Shown here piece by piece: positions 34,493-43,706 of a DNA stretch of 64,000 nt (position 1 is the stretch's first letter; each line of letters opens with the position of its first letter). The stretch is from Ulva prolifera (taxonomy: Eukaryota > Chlorophyta > Ulvophyceae > Ulvales > Ulvaceae): contig CM041204.1 in NCBI GenBank assembly GCA_023078555.1, positions 2,022,485 through 2,086,484 of the forward strand. The letters are read 5' to 3'. Below the pieces are notes generated by a model. That model was given only the letters and a program-made list of their open reading frames with translations, was not told the origin of the DNA and ran no database searches. The position numbers and the translations under genes are program-made.

Positions 34493-37002
34493 ATCTGCGA
34501 CCGGCCGTGGCCGTCCGGTGGCGATCGCGAGCAGGTGTCTCCAAGAAGCACCCCCTGCGTGCTCGCAGCAGTGCTGTCGCTGCACTGGACCCTAGGGCTG
34601 TCATCCATGGTTGGGTCAAGCCCAATCCCCCGCTGTCGGGATTCTTCAAATCGAGCCCGATAAATCGGGATTTTTCCGCTAGATCCGGATAAGCAAATTG
34701 AATATTAAGGGATGTCTACAACTGGACGCACTTCAGTCGAGCTGCCCAAAGTTTGACATAAATGTGATTCCTATGAGGGAGAACACATCATCATAGCGCT
34801 ATATTTTGTAGTCTTGCATGAGTTGTAATGGATTGAGCAACAGTCACTGATGGCACTGCTATGACAGGCTGTTCGGATCTGTCCAATCATCGGATTACAA
34901 CAGCACTCCACACAAGGTGATCCGGTGGGTACAAAGCCACCTGATCAATAATTAGTAATTGCTTCTTTATATACATATGTGTGTTTAATCCAAGATAGAA
35001 ATATTAAATGCGTAAAGAGACACCAGGTACATTGATTCTTGATCGGTTGCTGCCCTCTCATGGTCGTGCGTAGCCTCATAGACTGCTGATGACACGAATG
35101 CTTGCCGCAGCCACGGGCCTGAACAAGCAAATCTATTTCGAAAGACTTCTTTGGAACATAATGGATTTTTGCAATGCATTCCTGATGTCTTTGTCTGTTC
35201 GCCAGCCGATTGAGCCTTGTACTCGTTCGTGCTAGCTCGTTGACGAGACATGAGCAGTACTTGCACGCCATGCTGCGAATCGAGTGTAGCGCTCACACAG
35301 TCTGTGATGGCAAATGGAGCTTTCAAATCTTGCGCAAGCGTGCGTCGCTGAGCACCTGTGGTCGTTTATAGGCCCACGGCGAGCTTAGTGTCCTCGTTGA
35401 CCCAAGACGATGGAGCTGACTAGCATCAGCTCCTGTCTGCCAGACGGCCGCTGCCGCCCACGGCTGTTAAGTTGGGAAATCGAAGCTGTAGGATTGAGGC
35501 CAGTTTACTACCTGTAGCGTCTTTCACCACTACTGTCCTGATGGTGAGCATGTATTGAAGTCTTTGTAACATGTCTGTATACTACGCAGTAGCAGTAGTC
35601 TCTTTGTAGCTACGTCTTACTACATGCCAGACAGCCTCCGCTGCACTGACTTCAAAAAGCACTGCCCGAAGTGAGCACCGCAGGTGCACCGGTGCGCCTT
35701 GTGGCGACTGCAGGGGGAGGCACTCTGGCCTGGGACGTGTTCACTGGGAACGCGGAGCACTAAGGCATCCCCAGGACTCCACGGGGACATCTATGGACTC
35801 GCAATGTCCCCCCGGGCATCGTAGAGCGGTCGCTGGGCAGAAGCTTTGAAAGCGCCCATCCAAAAGGGGATTCTCGCCGAAAATCGCGTTATTGCCCATC
35901 CGGTGCCAAATGGCGCCCAGCGCATGCCCAATGACCTCAGTGGGCCGAGAACGCCCTAAAAACACTATAATATGTCCCACATGTATTCAGTCACATACCG
36001 ACCTGCTCTAGTGGCTTCCGACTGACGACTCGTCAGGGACAAGCCTGTATCTATGACCGTGGATGGAGGCCTTCGCTCCTGTTCCTCAATTATGCTTTAA
36101 AAATCTGGAAGATTGATAAGACAATGTGTGTCTAGTGCGTGACGCCTATCAGGCTTAAATCCCTGAAATATCACTGGCTGGTTGGCCTCGCATTCGCCTT
36201 CGCGATCGGCAGATTCGAATTGACCCCAGGCGTCAGGGCTTGCCTCCACACACGTATGAAATCTATAGACTCAAACATGTCGCTGGCCTGTCAAGCCCCA
36301 TGCTCAGCGCAGTGGCTAGGAAGGTTGTGGCGTGGTTCTGTTGGCGCCTGTTGCTCCCTTCGTGGCTGACAGTATTACATGTGTTAGACCAGCTATGACT
36401 GATAGAAAACATCAGAAACTTGTCTCGCATATGGTAAAAATAACGAATTCCGATCACCACGCGACCTGTGTATGAGATGCAGCTTGCCTGCGCCTGTCTA
36501 CAGACTTGGAACGGCTGCACTGTTGCCCGCGGTGTCCCAGAATATTTGTTTATGTTGAGTTGCAGATATTCACTTCTGAAGGTCGAAATGAATACCATAT
36601 CTCTGTGGGCCTCGCCAGTGGGACAGCTGTTCAAGTAGCTGTTTTCAGGTTCAATTGCACAAGTTAAGGCATGCAATTGCAACACGGTGTCACATCAGTG
36701 AGCAACTCTTTGAATTTATATTGACGAACACAAGCAAGTCTGACATAGTACATGCAAGCCACATATAGCAGCTATGATTTGCACACTACGAAGGCATCCT
36801 TTGTCTAGGCGCGGAACACAGCATCAAAATCGCCACAGCATCACGCCTCCGACCTACACCTCCATCATGCACTCCTGGCTGTGCAAGCACCATCAGGTCG
36901 CAGTTTGCGATCCATCCAAGCCACAGGTGCCATTGACTGCTTGTCTACAGCCCACAGAGACACAGAGCATGGAAACGAGCCTCGTATAGACCAACAGAGG
37001 CA
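34493..37002. other. downstream region of unit 3, no gene recognised
   Basis: Nearly identical to 23759-26269. It contains the third copy of the 260-bp repeat at about 35713-35972 on the minus strand. Confidence 0.55.
35713..35972 (-). repeat. 260-bp dispersed repeat, copy 3 (inverse)
   Basis: This is the duplicate of 24979-25240 and lacks 2 bp at its end (GGGGGAGGCAC instead of GGGGGGTAGGCAC). Confidence 0.7.
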
Positions 37003-37271
37003 TACTGGGGGTGTCTGGAGGCCACTGGGCATGCGTTGGGCGCCTGAAAGGCCAAAATGGGTACAACAGGCCAAATTGCCCAGCCATGCATGCGATTTCG
37101 GTCGAAACGGTCGATTCTGCCCTTCCGTGTTAAACGGCGTTTCTGTATTGCCCGGTGGGTTATTGCGAGTCCATAGGTGTTCCCATGGAGTCCTGGGGAT
37201 GCCTGAGTGCTCCGCGTTCCCGGTGTGACCTTGTAAATCAACACATCCTAGGCCCGAGTGCCTACCCCCCT
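37003..37271 (+). repeat. 260-bp dispersed repeat, copy 4
   Basis: About 90% like 26270-26525. It carries an extra segment, CCTTGTAAATCA, near 37229-37240, which forms an inverted repeat with 37406-37423. Confidence 0.7.
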
Positions 37272-37724
37272 GCGACTGCGCAGATCATTCACGAAGCAAT
37301 GTCTTCTCAGCACTGAGTCAGCAGCACTGGCTCACAGACACATGATTTATTCACATCGTTTTAGGCACGGGTGCCAGCATGCACTGTGGTGTGAGAGTCG
37401 GGAATGTGTTGATTTACAAGGTCTCGGGCCAATACATGGCAGAGTACATTCTCGAACCGACCTGTACCAAAACACAACAGAGTTTGGAATGCCACTGAAC
37501 ATATCACCTAGGAGCTCTGGCTACATGCAGACACCTGGGGAGGCCTTGACTGATCTGCGAAGTGTTGTTTTTGAGTGGATTGTTGTTTGTGGGGTGTTGG
37601 CTGTGGCTGTGGTGTGCTGTGTTCCTGGTTTTTGTGCTGCACAAGGTCTTCGTGACGCTCCGTGACTCGGCTTTGGTCTTGTAACGCAAACACCCACACA
37701 TTTGCAAGTACTCAGCTGCGTTGC
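37272..37724. other. short intergenic stretch, no gene recognised
   Basis: Contains the right arm (37406-37423) of an 18-bp perfect inverted repeat. No gene is seen. Confidence 0.5.
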
Positions 37725-38210
37725 CCAACAGTTGACCTCTTTTCGCGAAAATCGACGCTCCGCTTTGCTCGCCGTCGGTATTTGCCTTGGCGTGTGTCAA
37801 CATTTGGCAGAAATCCGATCGGCATGCAGACCGCTGGCGTTGGGTGTCGTGCTGCGTGCTGCGTGCTGCGGACTGTCGCTCCTGTGGCGGTGGTGTGCGA
37901 TGACAGGCTGTGCCGCTGGTAGCCACTGGCGTCAGGCCAAGGAGGCTCGTGGGCGTCGCCTGGACAGAGCCGTCCCCGAGTGGGTAGCCATGAGAATTGC
38001 TCACTTCTCCACGAGCCCCTGCTCTCGAGGCACCATTGCCACCTCAACAAGAGCTGTGCGAGGTGGACACAGTGGCCACCGCACGGCACCCGTAGTGGCT
38101 ACGGTGCACCAGCTTCGCAAACCAAGAATTGACGGTGACAGGATCCTCCGGAGACTCTGCAACCGCAATGACGTGCATGCATGCATGCGTTCATGTGTTG
38201 GTGTTGGTGT
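37725..38210 (+). repeat. unit 4 remnant: BTB-LRR upstream region without the gene
   Basis: This matches the upstream region of unit 1 from about 9905 (CTCGCCGTCGGT, GATCGGCATGCAG, GTCGTGCTGCGTGCTGC blocks). It also matches the block AAGGAGGCTCGT...ACAGAGCCGTCCCC found at about 10128 and 17565. It runs to the GACTCTGCA motif that precedes the LRR start in units 1 and 2. No MFCVADGQ exon or LRR follows, so the gene part has been lost or never copied. Confidence 0.6.
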
Positions 38211-39129
38211 ATGGTTATAGATACCGATCACATTATTCGCAGTGTTCTCGACTGCGCTCGGCCCTGTCCAGACCAGAACATCTCGAGATAGACCTCACCG
38301 TGGCCCGCAGCCCACATGGCGTGAATCAAACAGATCTCAGCACACATGGCGTGAATCTCCAGCTGCTTACTGACCTTCCCGGTCCCTTACCCCTGACTTC
38401 TTCCACAACCAACACTCACTCACAAGCAGGGCAGCCCCAGTGCTGCGTAGTACAACAGCGGCACTGTGCCCTTCCAGGACACCCAGGCCGATGCATGCCC
38501 AAGCCGCAGCACACAATAGTCATGTCTAATTTCGGGGTGGCAGACCTGGAAATGCTGCAAAGCGACCCAACACTGGTGCACGCCACGCCCTGAATCCCAA
38601 GACGGAGTGGTCGTATACCACATAGCTGTAGCGCTGCACTGACGCAGGCAGGCAGCGTAGCATAACGCCGGCGCCAGCGCTCGCACGGTGTCTGCAGCCG
38701 CGCTCCTTTGCCATCCGCAGCAGAGTTCAGACCACGACCATGCATGATATGGCTGCGGTTCCGGGGCGCTGCCTAGGATTACCTGGTGGTTGCTTTGCGA
38801 GATTGCATGCAATGTACGATCTTCCCTGCTTCGGTCGCGCAGGTGTTTGGCCGGCCTGGGATGTGATACGTCTGCATGGTGAATGTGTTGAGCGGCTTCG
38901 TGGGGTGTGGGCTGTGGCTTGGGTGTGTGCTGCTCCTGTGGCTGCGGTGCATGGATTCCGTCGGCCTTGTCTCGAGATACCTGGTTTACAAACGAGTGAA
39001 CGGGAGAAGACGAACACCACAAAGAATCTCATCCGAATCAAGACCATGGCAACCTACCTCTCTAACTTCGTCCTTTAGCTACAATCTTGTAACACCCTTA
39101 CACCCGCGTACATCAAACCCACACATACG
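38211..39129. other. intergenic, repeats only
   Basis: Holds a MITE-like element (38437-38580). It also has a copy (about 38990-39050) of the AGTGAACGGGAGAAGAC repeat, with CCGAATCAA downstream, also seen near 16852 (+) and 16590 (-). No supported gene. Confidence 0.5.
38437..38580 (+). mobile_element. MITE-like short element
   Basis: The core TTCGGGGTGGCAGACCTGG plus GAAATGCTGCAAAG ends in CGACCCAACACTGG. The left end CCAGTGCTGCG is a partial inverted match to the right end. Confidence 0.55.
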
Positions 39130-39285
39130 TACCATATCCACGTATGGGCTCCGTGCGGGGCTTCAATCGTCGGCTGGAACCACTGGCAGGGCTGAGGGGC
39201 GCGCTCGTGCCCGGCCCATTGCCATGAACGAGTGAGTGGATTTGCGAGTGGATTCCGAGATGCCCGGCCTCTGTCCTTTGTAATT
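39130..39285 (+). mobile_element. LINE 3' end, second copy
   Basis: TATGGGCTCCGTGCGGGGCT onward translates to YGLRAGLQSSAGTTGRAEGR and ends ARARPIAMNE-stop. This parallels the end of the LINE fragment at 6825-7590. It is followed by the shared GAGTGGATTTGCGAGTG and CTGTCCTTTGTAATTAC tail. Heavily 5'-truncated. Confidence 0.7.
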
Positions 39286-39969
39286 ACGTACCATATGCAC
39301 GCATCTACATGCCAATCTCCAGCCTTCTTTGCTCGTCAAGAGCTCAAGTTATTTATACGTAATAGTGCTTTCATACGTATACGTCAACCTGGCGTGGTTG
39401 TCACCAGCTCTCGATCCGTGGGCACGCTTCTCGATGGACACGTGGCGCGGTATTCGCCTCTGTTTCATTCTATATGACCTGCAAGGGTTCGAATTTTGTT
39501 GTACCTCAGCCGCATGCTGCACACTGTGGGCAACGAATGCGTGCCGGAGTCGTGCTGGAAGCGCCCCGGGCTGTGGGAGGCAGACTCCACTCATGCGGTG
39601 AAAATACAATTTATGAGTGGCTCTGTGTCGGAGGTTCAATGTCGTGGCAGAGTGCGCTGTGTTACTCAACTGCATCTCGAGCGAGCGCCAGAGCTCCGCA
39701 ACGCTTACGCCTCACTGCCGTTTTGACGCGCGCTTCAGATTTCGCCTCGGACAGCGATCAAAAGGAATTGATGGGCACTATTGCTGTCATCAGCCGCATT
39801 TTCTGGGTCTTCTCCCGGAGCAAGTCACTGCAGCGATCCATGTCTGCCTGGGGATGACAGTGATGGCCGGATTCAGTCACGACGCAAGTTCGCACAGCCC
39901 AGCTCCGGGTCCCACACTGCAGTGAGCTGTGGAGACGTCCTCGATTGGGAGGTGTTCGGTTGCTTTCGC
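39286..39969. other. upstream region of the secreted-protein gene
   Basis: The part from about 39750 is homologous to 26700-26960. No gene is recognised. Confidence 0.45.
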
Positions 39970-39976
39970 TATATAT
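39970..39976 (+). promoter_or_regulatory. TATA box of the secreted-protein gene
   Basis: TATATAT followed by GCGCCCCTCGCCAGCC is conserved with 26963-26970. It predicts a transcript start near 40000 and a leader of roughly 280 nt before the ATG at 40283. Confidence 0.6.
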
Positions 39977-40282
39977 GCGCCCCTCGCCAGCCGATACAGC
40001 TACACTTCGGCTTTGACTTCAGTCAATTGAACTTCCGACTCCTGCCACCAACGCCTATCTTACATTCAAGACTCAACCGTGCAGCGACTTGCAGAGTGCT
40101 CCGAACCACAGCTGTACGCTAACGGTGTGCCCCCGTCGCTGTCCCGGAACCCAGCTTACAGAACGATGGTGTGAACAGGCAACATTGATGTGTGGAAACT
40201 TGTGGCAATCCAGTCCTGACAGTGGGAGGGATGTGCAGGTCACAGCAGAGTCCCTCCGGGCATGCAGCTAACAAGGCTCAAG

Positions 40283-42223
40283 ATGCGGTTCACGTCCTGC
40301 TTGTGGCTGGCAGCACTGGCAGGCTGCCTCTCCTGGGGCAGTAGCCCTCTAGCAGATGCCCGCACCCTCGCAGGTGCTCCTCCCTCTCCCCACATGGTAG
40401 CCCTCTCCTGCGTGCCCCCTGGTAGCAGCCCATGTCTGGCAAAAGTCTGCTCCTCGAGCCTCGAACCCACAATTGTACTCAGACACTGCACCAGGATGCT
40501 GGCTGAGTGCACCATGGCACGGCAAGAGCGCCCAGTCACATAGCGCGTTGCACTTCAAACGACAGAACATTGAGCTGATCGAGTCCTTGACTCCAGCAAT
40601 CACCAAAACCCAGTTAGCATTAGCACTACTGGCACAGAGACACAGTGCCTGTTCCAACGCTCTGGTCTCAACAAGGCCAAGTTCCTGTGCAGGTCTGTCA
40701 GACATGAAGGGCGCCGCTCCGGTTGCGACCACGGCCACCCTCACCACCGACACCCTCGCCGCCCTCGACGCCTCCGCGCTGGCCGGCCTCGACAGCGACG
40801 GCCGCCAGCTGACGGCCATCACCGCGGTCGGGCTTCTCACCACCCTCGCGCAGAAGGTCATCGGCACCGTGCTGACCTCCGTCAGCAGCCGGGTGCAAGC
40901 CGCGGTCTTCGGCAGCGGCGACGTGCCGGTGGACTTTGCACAGCTGATCGACGACGCCCTGACGCAGGTCGACCGCATCGTCGGCGAGCGGATCTCCGAG
41001 GTGAGCCCGAGCTAGCTCGAGCCCCTGTTTCCCAGATGGCATGCATGTGCCCATAAGGCCGCGTCGACTGCATGGCGGAGTTCGTCGATCAACACGTGGT
41101 GTCATGCCCTCAGCGCGAGTCTTGTCCATAATCATCCAGACCAGAACAGTCCGGTGCGTGTGCAGCGGACTGGGATGGTTGCACCTGCGGCCACTGCCGG
41201 GCTACAAGAATGTGCACCACACATGCATGTAGGCACGCCGACTTGGCTTCCACCTCTCTGATGCTGACTGCATTCTCCCTGCCCTTTGCACCACACTGCA
41301 CCGTATGCGCCAGTGCCGGGCCAGCCTGCAGCATTTCCAGGGGTGCCATCCAGAAATTAGACCTGACGACATTGCTCTATTCTATGTGATTGACGAACCG
41401 ACAATGGCATGCACGGCCACGCACGCCCAAACCTCACACCGCGGCTGCCGCGCAGGCCTTCGACAACGAGAAGCAGACCCAGCTCAACTCCCTCGGGCGG
41501 CAGGTGCGGGAATACACCCGCCGCAACAACCTCGAGACGAGCCGCGGAGAGATCCAGGACATGCTCGCCGACGCCTCCGACCTCCTCTCCTTCTTCGAGG
41601 ACAACGGCCTCGTCACCAACGCCGCCTTCCAGACGACCCTCGCACTGCGCCTCGCGCTGCTGCTCGAGCTCCTCCAGCTCGACGAGCTCATCGGCGAGTC
41701 CGAGGCGACGCTGGAGGTCGTGCGCGGCAACATGCGTGCGCTCGCGGCAGCCGGGCGAGTCGTGCTGGAGGACTGGGCGGCGACATTCACCCCGACGGTC
41801 GACAAGGTGTCCGTCCGCGAGAGAAAGCCGTGCGATCCATCGTCGATCACCCCGCAGGGAATCTGCCTGCGCCAGAGCTCCAGGCAGACGGACCTCGAGG
41901 TGTGCATGGACCTCAGCAGCCCGACGCTGGAGAAGCCGGACGAGTTCTGCAAGCGCAGATCATGCACGAGTGGCCACATCTTTGGCCACATTCGCGCGCG
42001 CCGCATCCGCCGCTGCCTGGACGAGACGACTCCGCGTTTCACGGCGGAGGTGCGGGAGCACGCAGACACGGTCGGGATCGCGCAGTTCCGCAGGCGCAAC
42101 GAGGCGACCCTGTTCGGCGAGGGCTTCCGGGACTTCCTCCAGGAGCTCGTGAAGGTGGAGGACCTGGTGTTTGAGGAGGCCCGTCTGCCGGAGGGCGTGG
42201 CCGCCGCCGCCCCCGTTGCGTAA
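40283..42223 (+). CDS. probable secreted helical protein, 3 exons, function unknown
   Basis: Exons 40283-40373, 40693-41000 and 41456-42223 give 388 residues; introns are GT-AG and phases (1, 0) agree. Exon 1 codes a textbook signal peptide, MRFTSCLWLAALAGCLS followed by a small-residue cleavage region near SPLADA. An upstream ATG at 40262 would add seven residues. The mature part is mostly alpha-helical: an Ala/Thr/Leu-rich stretch (TLAALDASALAGL, ITAVGLLTTLAQKVIG), then VDFAQLIDDALTQVDRI joined by splicing to AFDNEKQTQLNSLG, and a Leu-rich helix ALRLALLLELLQLDELIGE. The C-terminal third has scattered cysteines and a basic cluster, and ends ARLPEGVAAAAPVA. No transmembrane anchor or enzyme motif was recognised. 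It could be an extracellular matrix or surface protein; this is a guess. Confidence 0.7.
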
Positions 42224-43706
42224 GGCGCTCGCGCAGCAACGCTGCCAGTGTGTGTTCGTGATGTGCACTACGTGATGGCGTTGTGATGGGTTGGATGGTA
42301 TGTGCTCACAGGCGGGGTGTCTGGCGCTTGGCCCCCTCTGATGTGCTGCGGTGCTGCCTGGCTTGCGCCTGTGGACCACTGAGGGCATGGGAGTGGTGCT
42401 GTGCCAGACGGCCGCTGAGAATGCGCACAGCTGTTGAAATATATAACTCTCTTAGTGTGCGTCTTGGGGTGTTGACTGTGATCCCGGGTCGCGGGGGAGT
42501 TAGAATGCCACTGCCGCCCATGCGTGGCTTGTCTCAATTAATGCGTACCTCGGGGCGTGTGCGTCTCTGGGTGTAGCTCCGTAGGGGTGTAGTTCCGAAG
42601 GGGTGTAGCTCCGGCTCCGTAGGGGTGTAGGACAGTGTAAGTCCAGTGTCTCAGTACCAGTGTAACCTTGGTCTGATCAAGCTCAATTAAGCAGCTACTG
42701 ACCCAGCTCGGAGCAGCTGTGATACCTGCTGATGTAGCTCTGCCCAATCTACTCTCAGGCACTGCCTAATCTCAGGCCGAAACAGCATGCCTCAACAAAG
42801 GCTGATGGGCCTTAACACGCCCACGTCCACCCACTGGTGTCGCAAGGACACAATCGAGGAGAGGCAGGTTGCGCCGGTGGCACCGCGTGCGTGGCAGGGC
42901 CACGGCCCTCGCAATTGCAAGCCACCTCCACTACTCCACACAGTACACCACTCAAGACCACGCTGCCCCCAACACCACCCACGCACACCATCGCCAACGC
43001 ACTCACGGCTCCACACCGGCAATCCCCACCCACACCTGCAGTGATGCAGCTGCAGCGACATTCGGTGGCCCGCCCATGGGATCAGATCATCGACAGGTGC
43101 CAGCTCTGGCTGCCGGGCGCCAGCATGTGCACGATGTGCAGCTGCATTTCGTGGCCTAGGCCTGACTGGAAGCCCCACCTGTACAGCCGCCTCCGGTGCT
43201 TCCAATCAGGTCATATGTACACGTGCACGTGCTGGAATGTCGCTCACATCTGCGAGTGATGTGCTGGGCTAAGTCAAAGCCAAGTAGAGTACATCCGGAT
43301 TTACTTAGCCTTCTGGAAACATGCGGATGGTGGCATTGTTGATGCGGAATGTGGATCGCTGCGGGACTTCCCGGCTGGCAGATGGTTTTTAAAAAGGCTG
43401 CGCATGAGTGAGTTTTACCTGCTCATCACTCACCGCACCGAATGCTCGAGACAGCTCGCATGGCGATATGTACCACATCGGGTACACATCATGTCTGACC
43501 TCTTATGCATTTGTAATGCCTTCTGCCATATGGTTGGAACGCAGCCAGTACTGTCGCACACATCGCCACGCACCACACCTCAAGCTTCAAAGCCCAGCCC
43601 GCGCGGACGTCGACGCGGTCTACGCAGCTTGAGCCTGGCAGGCACAATCACTCCTGCTTCACCTGGAGGTGTCTAAGCTACTTCGTACTGCGCAATTTTC
43701 ACGTGC
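42224..43706. other. intergenic between the secreted-protein gene and TERT
   Basis: No supported gene. It contains a minisatellite (42569-42630), TGTAA motifs near 42635 and 42659 that could end the upstream transcript, a (TTTAC)-type repeat fragment near 43265-43315, and a TTTTTAAAAAGG tract at about 43386 that might serve the TERT promoter. Confidence 0.5.
42569..42630 (+). repeat. minisatellite, about 16-bp unit
   Basis: GGGTGTAGCTCCGTA and variants occur four times in a row with small internal length changes. Confidence 0.75.

Larger units (their letters stand above)
30459..37271 (+). repeat. segmental duplication, copy 2 (unit 3)
   Basis: This is the second copy of the block at 19720-26525. 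The left edge is the switch point inside the LRR gene, where the unit 1-like sequence changes to unit 2-like. The right edge is the end of the 260-bp repeat. Confidence 0.9.

Noticed and set aside
40693-42223. Secreted protein as a pore-forming helical toxin-type domain
   Set aside because: The long helices give a loose impression only. No family motif could be pointed to, so I left the function open.
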